Assembly: GCA_000469685.2 (NCBI GenBank)
Contig: LS997562.1
Span: forward strand, 26,718,544-26,782,543
DNA length: 64,000 bases
Direction of reading: 5' to 3'
Source: Haemonchus contortus
Taxonomy: Eukaryota; Nematoda; Chromadorea; Rhabditida; Trichostrongylidae
In this document: one piece after another, positions 47,411 to 58,771 of the stretch
How the letters are laid out: every line of letters begins with the position of its first letter
Numbering within the stretch: the stretch's first letter is position 1
Notes under the pieces: generated by a model
Databases searched by the model: none
What the model was told of the DNA's origin: nothing
Seen by the model: only the letters and a program-made list of their open reading frames with translations
Made by a program: the position numbers and the translations under genes

Positions 47411-48735
47411 GGCACCTACGCCGATGCCTTCTTACCTCGGTCTGTAAGATGACGCCGCATTTGATCTGCATCGTCAGGTATTCCACACACGCTTCTATAT
47501 GACGCAATCGTCCGTGCGTTGGAAATACCTATCGTCACCTAGAGCCTCCTCCTTTTGGGCAGCCCTGTCTTAGTCCTGAGATTAGATTTTACGCTTCCCT
47601 TAACCTAATTAAATTGGCTTGCTGAGGAATCAACTAACGAGAGTCATTCATTTTCTAACAAGCCGCCGGAGTGACGTTTCCATGGTAAAGAGGGTCGGCT
47701 ATAAGATGCTGAACGCCATCGATTCATAATGTCACCTGAACTGGTGACGGAACATGCCAGGACCGCTCCCTTCAAACTCTTTGCCCGCCATTAGTATAAG
47801 TAATCGCCTCGACGGCATAGTTCTGGAAAGGTGTTATTGGCAGTAGGTTCTATCTCCCTATGTACTAAGACGTCATTCTATGCACGAAGACCTAGTAACC
47901 CATGTTAGTGATGAATGGCGTATGCGGGTAAAGAACTCTGTTGAGTTGGGATGGGACCTTATTTGAGAGGATGCACAATTGTTCAAAGAGGCCGCGTATT
48001 TGCAATGAAATTGCAGCGAATGGATTGCTCGACTGATTGTAACGGACATATCGCGACTCTATTGCTGGGTTCCTACAGAGTACATCGTCAACCGCTAGCG
48101 CTGGCCTTCCCAAGCCGCGTCAAAGTCTGCGACACGCGAAAGTACTACTTTTCGGGCAGGGGCAGGGACGTCTAAAGCTCTCTTCTAATAGGAGACTTCC
48201 TTAGTAAAAGTGAAAAAAAAGCAAGTCTATATATCAGAAAGAACTGAGTAGGAAAGGTACCCATTATGTATGTCCAAAAACTAGATGAAAATGTAGTTGG
48301 GCAAGGGCGTCTTCTTCAACACTTAAAACCAGAGCGCAAAGATGTAGCCGGCTCGTCGAATCTGTGTAGCGTTTAGCAACGGTTTTCAGCCAGGAGATAT
48401 AGTTTTCAAAGTAAACTTCAGTTAGGGAGGAGCGCCGTGTAGATGAACTGATACCTCGTGCAAAAAGCTGGTATGAGGCAGAAATGAACATTCAACTGAA
48501 CATTGATTCATTTCTCTTCGAAAGTGTAAGCTCTGGCATGCTAGCTTACTACCCCTGCTTAGATAGCATCGTTACAGGCAGGAGGCGGCTACAGAGCCTG
48601 ATGTTTGGGGGAAAGAGGAGGATATGTACACGAGTGTCTGCGTTCTTTCACCGAGTGCGAGTGATCCAGTGACAGATTAAGGCATCTATCGTCCGGATGG
48701 CATAACTATAATACATAGCTAGACATATAACACTT
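47411..48735. other. No gene recognised
   Basis: Minus frames at 47892 and 48264 have no motif. No repeat shared with the rest of the window was established. Confidence 0.3.
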
Positions 48736-49403
48736 TCAAGGATCACGTTTATCGTCGCGTTCCACATCCTCAGACGGTGGTTGTGACATCACATCAGGAG
48801 CAGAGACTCTGAAGCTCTTTTCGTCTCGAAATATCCTTGCTTCTTGCTCTCTCGCACGAATGCATCCTTCTGATTGAATGCTTGAAGATGACCCCATTCT
48901 CATGTCTTTAAAGTTTTTCTTTGGTAAAATTCAATTAGCACCATCACTTTTTCCTTACACGGAATGGAGATAGACACATGTTTACCTCCAATTTAGAACT
49001 TGCGTGTGAAACTTCATAGAAACAACAATAAATAGGAAATCGAACTGAAGTCTCAAGCACCTACGTTTTGCTTTTTCAGCAGAACCGCCTTTTAGTATAC
49101 CGGCTTCCATTTTGGGACCGACTTTCTTTGCAGGACTTTTGTTCGCTTCCTTCTGAGGGCATGCAGCAGGTGGATTCCCTTCTTTCGATTTTGATTTACC
49201 ATTCGGGATAATCTGAGAAATTTCGTAATGACATACTAAATCTAACAAATCAAGGAAATCAATAATGGATGTAGGCGGAATTCGAGAAACCGTCGTTGCA
49301 GAAAGTAGGTGCGATGAATATGACACACCAGTCGATTTGCCCGTCTAACACCGGGCTTCTCTCTTTTGACATAGTTGTAGTAATCGGCCAATTCTCCTCT
49401 TCT
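48736..49403 (-). CDS. Unrecognised three-exon coding block
   Basis: Exons 49403-49329 (RRGELADYYNYVKREKPGVR then RANRL), 49212-49065 (IIPNGKSKSKEGNPPAACPQ with a Lys/Ser-rich continuation KKVGPKMEAGILKGGSAEKA) and 48905-48736 (MRMGSSSSIQSEGCIRAREQ, then VSAPDVMSQPPSEDVERDD and a stop). Donors GTGTGT and GTAGGT, acceptors TCTCAG and TAAAG, and phases 0 and 1 join cleanly. Basic, low-complexity composition suggests an intracellular tail or linker. An alternative weak donor (CC/GTCTGAG at 48775) would join in phase to the exon at 44975, making this the middle of the gene at 36366-44975. No upstream exon or start was found. Confidence 0.5.
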
Positions 49404-49660
49404 CTTTCAAAACAAATAACTAATAACATATAATAAACATTTCCTGACTTTGACACAGGACTGGCAAGGCAGTACAGGGGTATTCAGTCAAAGTCGGTGC
49501 TTACGCCTTTCTTACAGTGTTGCTCTTGTTGATCACATCCTATTTCTCCTTCCTATCCATGTACTTATCGTCTATTACGTTATTACCGTTATGTTCGTTC
49601 TAATTTACGTTCTTTGTTGTTGCCTTTTGTTCGTTATGTTACGCGTACTGTTTTATTGCT

Positions 49661-49726
49661 TTTTTGTTCGTTCTTGTTCGCGTTCGTCGGTTATTTTTGT
49701 TCGTTCTTGTTCGCGTTCGTTGATTC
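49661..49726. repeat. 33-bp direct repeat, two units
   Basis: TTTTTGTTCGTTCTTGTTCG followed by CGTTCGT occurs at 49661 and again at 49694, in a T/G-rich low-complexity tract. Confidence 0.8.
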
Positions 49727-50069
49727 TTGGTTTTTGATTATAATTAATGTTTAACTTTTTTGTTTTTTGCGAACCTTCATCCACTGATGAGCCTCGGGGT
49801 TGGCAAAAAACGAAGTGGTTTGTCTGGATATAAGAGGCGAAACGAACCACCAATTTAGTTTTTTTATTTTTTAATGTGTTTTAATGTTATTGACCTTTTT
49901 TTAAAATTTGAGTGGGAGTGTCGATCTTCTGCTCTCTTTCTCAAAAATAAATGCCCATCAAAGTACAACTGTTCATTGAATTACAAACCTTGCTGTGTGG
50001 CGGTCGTAATCTGATAGCAAGAAATGAACAAACTTCTCATCCGCTTATCGTATTGCAGCAAATGGGTCC

Positions 50070-50870
50070 CACTTGTTGAAACGCCCAAATGTAATCTTAC
50101 CAAATCTGAACGCTTCAGGTCCACGTAAACGAGTAAAGGAGTTATGAATTTGTGGATGAAAACTTCCACCGCGCCCGTTCCGTCCCCTGTAGGCAAAGTC
50201 TGACCCTGCTGTCTGCCATGAGTGTTTCAATCCAATCAATCAATCCTGTCTCTCGTACTCCTACCAAGTTTGAACGCTCTAGGTCCACGGGAGCAGAGGT
50301 TACGAATTTCCGGTCGGACACACACCGGCACACACACCAACATACACACAAACACACACGCACAACCACACCGACAAACCAACAGCACACTTAGCGAATT
50401 ATATATAGTAGGAAAATTTGACACGTGTGTCGGTTTGCACGAGTGTTCAGTGTGTGTGTTGGTGTGCAGCTGTGCCAGTGTGTATATCGGTGTGCAGGTG
50501 TGTCGATGAGTGTGTCGATGTAGGCGTGTACGTGAAGTACGTGTATGCGTGTGTATGTGTATGTTTGTTTATGTGTATGTGATGGTGATGTGTTTGGCTG
50601 GAAGTTCATAACTCCTGTTCCCGTGGTCCTAGAGCGTTGAAATTCGGTAGGAGTAGATAAGGCAGGATAAGAACACTAATGACGGTTAGCAGGACCAGAC
50701 TCCGCCCATAGGGGCAGGGCGTGCGCGATAGAAATTTTCGACTGCAAATCGTAACACCTGTCCCCGTGGACCTAGAATGCTGAAAATTGATAGGAGTACA
50801 GGCAGCAGGATGGGAATAGTGATGGTAGGTGCTAGTAGGTGATAACACTTGAAAGGAGCTGATGAAGAGC
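50070..50870. repeat. Inverted repeat array around a CA/GT microsatellite
   Basis: Two minus-strand units (about 50070-50180 and 50195-50320) carry the complement of a ~120-bp repeat with GTGGACCTAGAGCGTTCAAA and GGTAGGAGTA. A CA-rich tract (50320-50395) is followed by a GT-rich tract (50420-50590). Two plus-strand units follow (about 50605-50720 and 50740-50850) with CTGTTCCCGTGGTCCTAGAG and CTGTCCCCGTGGACCTAGA. The whole is a large imperfect palindrome. Other copies of the unit lie at 53430-53520 and 55980-56200. Confidence 0.7.
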
Positions 50871-53100
50871 ATCAAAAGGCGAGAACCGCAGGATCCGTTA
50901 CCTTCTTCGTGTGTACGGTTGAGCCAGGCTCTTTAGTAAGCGATATGGATTAAGAAGGGACCGTAGGTGTTCAGTAATAGGGATTGATAATAACTATTAG
51001 AGACTGATATAATGAGCTACAGAAGGCGAGGGTCATCCGGTCCACAATATCTACGGTCCCTTCTTTCATATTAAAAAAGGAGCATTTTAGTAGGTGATGT
51101 TGGATGTGAAGGGCGAACAAGCGGGCAAGGGCTGACGGAGAGCCTAAAAGGTTAGAGCCACTAGGTTTCAGTTCTATTCTTGTCAACAGTGGAACCTCGG
51201 CAAGTGATGTTACTTGATTATATGTAGGTACTCAGCAATAGGAACCGATGACAAAAGATAGGAGAAGATAAAGGGCCTAAGAGAACAAGGGCTACTGCCG
51301 ATCAAAGTACTAACCCTTCGGTATTTACGGTGTAGCTTCGACTGTCCGGTATGTTTTATTGGATAAGACGGGATGTTAGGGTAAGGTGACAAAAGTGAGC
51401 GATAAGTGCAGTGATAGGGACCGGCACTACAATGAGCATATGAGGATTTTGTTCATTTCTTGGTATTAGATTACGTTTGTGACCGTACCCGCAAGGTTTG
51501 TGACTCAATGAAGGATCCTCTTTGTTCAATATCATTTAAGACAAAATTTAACCGAGCGTCAGTAATCTGGAATTCTCAGCTAGCGGTAGCTCTGTAAAGT
51601 GAAAGGTCTATCTATAACGATAATTGGTAATAATGTTATCATCACTCGAAACATTTGTGAGTACCGCCCAAGGCTTTGGTTGCCTAATAGTTGAATCTTT
51701 AATGAGTTTTCAATGGAAAAATAGCGAAAGATCGAGAGTTCGAATTAAAAGCGTAAGCACCGACTTACACTGAATACCATTTGTTCAGCCCTGTTAGTCC
51801 TGTGCCGAACTTCGTGTACAAGGAATTTTTTTCAATGACAGAAGGGAGATTTTAGCCGATTACTCAACTTGGCAACGAAGGAGGAAAGCCCGGCATTAGC
51901 CAAGCGAACCGACTGGTGTTTCAATAAATAGTTACTGGTAACAGTAACAGATGAGGACTCCGCAAGCGTATGCTCACGTAATTGGTTTCTGTGTTATCCC
52001 TTTTTGTGATCAGGAATGGATCAGTTGAAGAGAGAAATTAAGAGGCAACTATACATTTCAACTGATAAATAGGAAATTACGATTTTATGGCGCCTATCAG
52101 TCTAGAAAATGTGCTTATGCATTCCTTCAAATGAAGCGTTGGAGATATGTTCAGTGAACTGCGGAGAGCGATCGGAATCAGTACTTTCATTCTCCCATAC
52201 TACTCGGTAGCAGTGATGGAGGACAGTTTGGACGAACATCAAGATCTCACGAGTGGTAGTAAGACATGTGACTGCCCTACTTCCGCTTATTTCAACTCGA
52301 ACATCTGGACTATGAAAAGGAGACCGCGACAGAAGAATGGCTTTGTGTGTTGATGCAGTAAAGGTGTAAGGAGAAAAGTAGGCCTCATTGTTCTTCATGC
52401 AACCTCTTTGTCTCTGTGCATAAATCGCAAGACACTCCAAATATGCGACGTGGGAGACGATCGTTTGAGGCGGCTTTTCGCATCGCGCCGCCCATTTGAC
52501 GTTCTGAGCTGGAAAACTCATCCAGGCATTTCACCCTACTGACCATCTTAATCGGCCACCCCACTCCGACCATCCAGCTGATATACACTCTATCGATGAC
52601 GCCACTACCATTAGTCCCCCGATTGCGGACCTACATGTATTCTGTCTACTTGCATCGATTAGTATGACCACGAAGTTGAATCTCCTGGATGAGTTGCCCA
52701 GCCCAAAAACCGCGTCGAATGGGCGGCGCATTGGGAGGGGCCGCGCCAAACGACATACAGCCGACGAGAAGCTAACGGGAATAAAAGGTGAGAAGAATTG
52801 GCCTCACTTCAACTGGATTAATTTCTGCTGATTTATTCTCGTTCTTCTTAAAGTTTAAATTGCGAAAGCATCTTCGTATACACATAATACCAAGTGAATA
52901 GAGACAATCATAAAAAATGAACCTTACCGATCGTAATGACTCTTTTTTATATCAAATTTCCGCTATCATCAGTGCGAAGCTTAACATACTACTGACTAAC
53001 CCATGACTAAAGGCAATTGGGGGCTTTATAGAGCTGCTAATTTGTATATGAAGTTCACGGCGTGTTTATTGTTTATTTGTGCTTATGTACCGGTGTCAGG
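50871..53100. other. No gene recognised
   Basis: A ~64-bp segment at 51750-51813 (GCGTAAGCACCGACTTACAC and on) matches the complement of 49447-49512. The minus frame at 52102-52521 is long (139 codons) but has no motif or splice context that I recognise. Confidence 0.35.
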
Positions 53101-53395
53101 GCGGACGTGGTGTACTGGCAAGTGGCGCACTCTATCTCACACTTACGGTCACGGGTTCGAATCCCGGATCATATGCGCCTAGGCCAACCAAGCCTTCCAT
53201 CCCTCCAGGGTCGGTTAATTGGTACCAGACTCATCTGGGGGGATAAAAGTACTGACTTGTACATTGGCTGGCCACCGCAAGTCTTTGTATAGTCCACGCG
53301 CGCATCCGTAGCGCCACTATGATTGTGAACGGCAGGTGAATGTGGAGGCGCATCTCTCAGACGGGATTGATTAACGCCTAGAACTTTATCTTATA
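53101..53395 (+). mobile_element. tRNA-derived SINE, best copy
   Basis: A tRNA-like head with A-box region GTGGTGTACTGGCAAGTGGC, and an exact B box GGGTTCGAATCCC 45 bases on. The body follows: GTACCAGACTCATCTGGGG, GATAAAAGTACTGACTTGTA, GGCTGGCCACCGC and the terminal block GACGGGATTGATTAACGCC. Internal Pol III promoter boxes and lack of coding capacity define a SINE, presumably mobilised by a LINE such as the RTE present here. Confidence 0.88.
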
Positions 53396-54106
53396 TCCTT
53401 TTTCATGTACCGGTGTGTACCGCGGTATGTTGGACTAGAAATTCAAAAACCCTGTTTCCTTAGACCTACAGCGTTCAAAATTGGACGGGATACAGGCCGC
53501 AATTTGGGAATATAGGTGGCGGATAGCAATCAAGAAGGGAGCATTGAATGGAAACCCAATTGGTTCTTCCCACTTTTAGCGTTGATGGTGGAACCTTCAC
53601 CCTTTGTATACAGGTGGTTGATGACATGAATTGATATCCCCTGGTACCGGAGACCATTCCGCCATCCATTTTAACAGTGGAAGTTTGTAGCTTCGGGGGT
53701 GATGTGGCATGTGTAGATTGTTGATATATGGCGACGGATATTGATAACAACGGACAAAAGCAAGCGTGAGGTTAGAATGCGAGAATCACTGGCTTACTTT
53801 GTCTTTTCGTATTAACAGTCGAGCTCTGCTACTTCACTGTGTATCGGATTATGTGAAGGGGCAACAGATGATAAAGGCCGAAAGGGCAGACTTCAGGAGA
53901 CAGATGCCACCTGATCTCTAACCCGAGCCGTAATTACATTCTGGCCTTGGAACTCTGATTTAGCTGACGAGGAGGGGTCAGTAGGTTAGGTGGCAGATGT
54001 GATGATAGCAGTGTTAAGGGTTCACTGAACACAGTTTTACTCAGAAAGAACAAGATTTGTCCACTTCTTGCTGATACATAGGAAAATCCCGCATCAAGGT
54101 TTGCAC
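53396..54106. other. Single copy of the GTGGACCTAGAGCGTT repeat; otherwise nothing
   Basis: A diverged plus-strand unit lies at about 53430-53520 (CCTTAGACCTACAGCGTTCA and on). The rest has no supported feature. Confidence 0.45.
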
Positions 54107-54513
54107 TTAAAGGCACTGTTCACGAAAAAATGATTTCGGAGATCTGCACATGGTTTGAATTCGATGCCCCCTCTGATACCATTTGTGCAGGAATGAGGTC
54201 GGAAAACGGTCTGGATAGGGCACAATAAGGGCAGGAACAGTGGGGACGGGAGGCCTCCGCCCCTCGCTAGGCTGACTACGAGTTCTTAATGTCCTTCATC
54301 ACTTCGTGCACTCGCCCGAACACTCCCTTAACCGCCGTTCTTCCAATGTGAAACTCGTCCAACCCCCCTTCCCAGCTCTTTTTTGACCCTTTCTACTTCT
54401 TTTTCTTCATCGTTTTTTGCGCTTTTTTCGTTGTTATCTCTTTATTCTAGAGTAGTTCTATGAATTCCCGTCAAAAAAATGTACCCTAAATTTATCGTTA
54501 ACGGTGCCTTTAA
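54107..54513. mobile_element. MITE with AAAGGCAC termini, copy 2
   Basis: 407 bp between TTAAAGGCACTGTTCACGA and TCGTTAACGGTGCCTTTAA, which are inverted to each other over about 19 bases. The interior is non-coding with a T-rich right half. Same terminus as 42201-42862 and the tandem units at 36981. Confidence 0.8.
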
Positions 54514-55698
54514 ATTATGGTATTCGACCACTAGGTATCTGGAATTTCCGACCAATGGTTATATTCATGAAGATAAGATGGATGGATAAGGACAGCTGAT
54601 AATGGAGTCATTGTCATTGGCATCATTAGTGTGTATCATTGGAGGCTCAGCCTGAGAAGTATTTTCAGTTATATCCTGCTCCAGTAATCCTAATAAGAGG
54701 AAAATTGAATTGCTCATGGACGACTATTACTAGAATTGAAGGCAATGAATATAGACTCTCTAATTCTGGGCGTGAGGTTGCCTCATATCGTACAGTTGCA
54801 ATGCTCTTTTCATGCCGAACTCCCTCCTTAGGGCCTGCACTAGATTTGAGGTGCTGGCGCAGTTACGAGCATTTTACAACAAAAGTTCTGTCGTCAAAGG
54901 CAGATCAATTGTTCCCAATAGGTGTGGCGGACCAACCGAGTAATCTGAATTCGCCACCGAAACGATGGGAGGCTGGTGAAGGTGGGCGATTCGAGTGGTA
55001 GAGATGAGCTTGCACTTAATTGATGTGTGTTTCGAAAATCAGATAGAGCGCCATCCCTTTCTTTTGAGTATTTTGAGTGAATGTAAAACTATTCTATTTT
55101 CCGCTGCAACACTTTTGCTTGATGTTTGAAGCCGTCGTTAACGTCCATCGGAAGGTCTTCTTGCTGAGCATTGTTTGTCCTTAAACAAAAAAGTATACAA
55201 CTGCAGACCAATGCTTGCTTACAACGGGATAGGGGAGCCTCCAGTTCCCCGACTGAGGCTGTGGTGACTTTCATTCAAGCCCACTCTGTTGAAATAAACA
55301 CAACCCCGTGAAGCTAATGGCAAGATCACTTTTAGGTGGCCCGATTCTTCAACCTACATTTTTACCAGATCAATGAAGAAACAGATCCAATTTGGTCTCT
55401 TATATATTACACATTTTTTAGGGTTTTCCATGCGTAAAATTACTCTGCAGTTCCGTTCTACCTTTGCTCTTGTTGCCACTGTGATTCAAAGAACACGAAC
55501 TCGTGGAATGAGGTCAATTTTAGCTCAATTGTGGAGAAGTGATGAATTGAATTCCATCTCGAACTCGTTTACTCAAGGTGAAAGTTTGTTGCTTAGCTGA
55601 AATCGACATCTGTTTCCTAACAGAAATTTTTCATGTCTTGAGAAGCTGCAGCAATTCAGGTAGGTTATGGAACAAAAAGAGGTGGGGGGAAGGTTTCA
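54514..55698. other. No gene recognised
   Basis: Plus frames at 54639-55001 and 55373-55600 start with ATG but show no family motif or clear splice structure. Confidence 0.3.
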
Positions 55699-55765
55699 GG
55701 CTCGTCTGGGAAGATAAAACACTTACGTGAATATTGTCTGGCCACCGCAATCCTTACTATATATA
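55699..55765 (+). mobile_element. SINE body fragment
   Basis: CTCGTCTGGGAAGATAAAAC and TGTCTGGCCACCGCAAT match the middle of the SINE at 53101. Head and tail are missing. A TTTG/TATG-rich tract follows at about 55773-55825. Confidence 0.65.
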
Positions 55766-55929
55766 ATCCGCAAATGTTCGTTTGTTTGTGTGTTTGTATG
55801 TTTGTATGTTTGTTTGTCTGTACACTATCTTATATTGTGCCGTTTGGAAATCAGCTGGAACAGCTCAGACAGGTTGGAACAAAAGGGGAATGAGCCGAAC
55901 TCTCTGGGTACACGTGACTCAAGCTAATT

Positions 55930-56225
55930 CCGCCCACCAGGGGCGGAGCGTCCCACTAGGGGCGGGCGTGCGCGACTTCAGTGAAATTCTGTGACTCCTG
56001 TTCTCCTGGGCCTAGAGTACTTAAAGTTGGCAGAGATGCAGGCGGCAAGATGGGAGAGCTAATGATAGGTGACAGGGGTACCCGCCCATCGGGGCGGAGC
56101 CCCGCAAAAATAATAAATTTGGACCTGGGGCGTTCAAATTCGGCAGAGATGTAGGCGGCAACATGGGAAAGCTAATGGAAGTTGGCAAGTGTGGGCTCCG
56201 CCCACTTGGGGTGGGTTTGCGCGAA
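55930..56225 (+). repeat. Two tandem units of the GTGGACCTAGAGCGTT repeat
   Basis: Units of roughly 120-140 bp, each with CGCCCAYYRGGGGCGGAGC, GGGGCGTTCAAATTCGGCAG (or the diverged CCTAGAGTACTTAAAGTTGG) and GGCGGCAAGATGGGAGAGCT. Same family as the array at 50070-50870. Confidence 0.7.
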
Positions 56226-56596
56226 AATAATTAATTTTGATCTGCTCATCGTTATTTTCGCGTAAAATTTCATCAAACAGTACATTGGTGCGATGGGTGC
56301 GCATAAATGATCGGAGTGCAAAAACATTCCCATTACGTCTTCACTGGAATACAGGTATTCGCAATGGTAAGGGGTAAACAAGAAAGTAATTAATTTCAAA
56401 ATTCTTTCTTGATTTTATGGATTGTCTCGGTTAAAATATTAATAAACGAATGTAAATGGTAGTCAAATGCAGTTCACTAGGATGTGCGTTCTCGATGGAT
56501 GGCTTATGACGCTATTAGCAGGGGAGGGAGGACGGTGCTCTCCATTTTTTCTATTATCAGAAGCCATGAGACGCGCACGGTATCGTGCGCAGGCCA

Positions 56597-56650
56597 ACTG
56601 GTTCATTGTATAGACCACACGCGCGTTCAATACGCCGCTACGATTCTGAA
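56597..56650 (+). mobile_element. SINE 3' fragment
   Basis: TATAGACCACACGCGCGTTC and ACGCCGCTACGATTCTGAA match the 3' body of the SINE at 53101 (TATAGTCCACGCGCGCATCC, GCGCCACTATGATTGTGAA). Confidence 0.6.
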
Positions 56651-58771
56651 AGGTTATCTGGCTCCTAGGCTCTTAGGCTTACTGTTTATTGATATTTGAT
56701 TTCAGCTACCAGGGTTCGTAGACACGAAGAAAAGCTGGTAAAAATAAGGGAATTTTTTTCTGCTTCTATTTCCCAACTAGTGATGGAAGCTTTGGTTGAT
56801 GTTCGGGAATGGCTCATAAAGATAAATTTCTCAACCGGATACCGCATGCTTTCAATCTCGAAGCACCTTACGGTAGTGTGAAGAAAACGACTAAACCGAA
56901 ACATCAGGCTGCTGCACTGAATAGACGGACTTACAAACCCGACAAAGTGAAACTCAAACGTTGCGTTTTTACATACATATAATGTATGATCATAAAACAC
57001 TCAAACGATTGTGATTCACTTCTCTATTTTCCGACAATGGGCTTTTTATAGATCTCAAAAAACTTTCTATTACTGCGGCTCGAACAGTTTTCCCGTTTGT
57101 TATCATGACCTCTTTTCCTTAGCTCATAATCACGCCGTCGATCCTCATTGACTTATCGTGCTCAGTCCGTATCGATTTCTTTTCTGAATGTCGTATTTAC
57201 GAAGCCTATCGCTGATATGGTCTGACCTTTTTCTCTTTCTTATGTATCACACTTTAAATCGAGTGAAGTTTTTACATGTAGACTTCAGATTCAGTCGGCT
57301 AGCAGGCCTAGTTAGATATATGCTGACGCCGCATGTGTTCATGCCAAAGACATACAGAAGCGCTCAAAAATCTTCGGCCGAACAGTCTTACGCTTTTTCA
57401 TTCATAACTTTTTTCTTAGTGGAGCAAATTGTGCTTGTTCAATTTGATTTGTTCATCTGAAGCATATTTCACACTATCCTTTAATTGCAAAGCCAGTATT
57501 CACATAACTAAGGGGAAGGTGTTTGTTGCGGTAGTGGACTTCGCTTAAAGCAAAGTTAGTGACGTCTGTAGTTACTAGCACCTAGTATGCATTTGTCTCC
57601 TCTTCTGTGTTCAACATTAGCGCTCGTGCTCTTTAGACGTGGCAAGAAGGAAAGAATTCCCAGAAGGACCATCATCTGTATTACCAGCTAATTTTTGAGT
57701 TCAAGCTCAGTGGGATGAGTGGAAGATGATCAGATTGCAGGTCAGTAGTAGTAAATTTTCACAATATATCCATGCTACACATATCGAAATTTCGCATAAT
57801 TAGGTCCAGTAGGAAAGGAGTTACGACCAAAAAGCGCAAAGCATTTGGCCGAAGACTTTTGAACGCTACTGTAGCACATTCGCCTCTGCCCTGCCGACTA
57901 CTGTAACTCATCAGGTTTACAGGAACTGTTTTTCAATCATCTCCGCTAACTGCGAGAATATTCAAGTGAGCCTTATTCATACTACATAGTTATTCAATTT
58001 TCAGCTCACAACAAGCAAAACGTAACGTGTGTGTGTGTCTTGAAATTATACATTGCAGATGTAACAAAGTTCAAACAAGCCGTTCAGGGATTCACATTAG
58101 AATCGTCAGATTCCTTACACTTTCATAACAGGACGACTTCGTCTTCGAAGCGGAACATCACGTGTTCTTATCAATAGGAAAACTCGTTTCAAGTTCCACA
58201 AAGCACCTCCTCCACGACTTACCACAACCACGCGACCAACGCCACAAGCATGACAGTGATTCTATTTACCATTCACCTTATTACATGTTGAGCTTCCATC
58301 GCACCTAGAGCAGGTTTCCGTCTTCGATTTTTTTCTGTGAATGAATTCTTGTTTCATAAGTTGCTTCTATGATTTGGCAATCTATTTTCTTTTGGCTGGT
58401 TGTATTCCTCCTTAGCGTCTCGAATGAATCTTACATATCTGGTTCTCATAATGAGAAACTTTAGCGAGTCTAAGTTCTAGGCAAAGGGGCGTAAATAATC
58501 ACAATACTAGAAAGTCACTGGAACTACGATCCCTTGGCAAGATCCGAGTTCCGTGCTTCTTCGAATAGTTGAGATTAACACAGTACAGCTTTGATAGCCA
58601 CTATGCAGCTCTGATCTCGCGACATTCAAATCCTACCTGTTTTGGTCGTCGCAGAAGTCTTCTATCGAAAAACCTTCATTGTAGATGAAGATATTGGATC
58701 TTGGAGGGTCCGGCATTTTTTGCAAGAAACCGGAACTAGCAAAGCAAGATTACCGTCTGAAACTGGGTGTG
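56651..58771. other. Mostly unassigned; one candidate terminal exon near 58133
   Basis: After CATAACAG, a plus frame from about 58133 to 58255 reads RLRLRSGTSRVLINRKTRFK, then FHKAPPPRLTTTTRPTPQA and a stop. It is basic and Pro/Thr-rich and could be the last exon of a gene whose other exons I did not find. No other support. Confidence 0.25.

Noticed and set aside
52102..52521. 139-codon minus-strand frame
   Set aside because: The longest unassigned frame, but with no family motif, splice sites or neighbouring exons that I could support.
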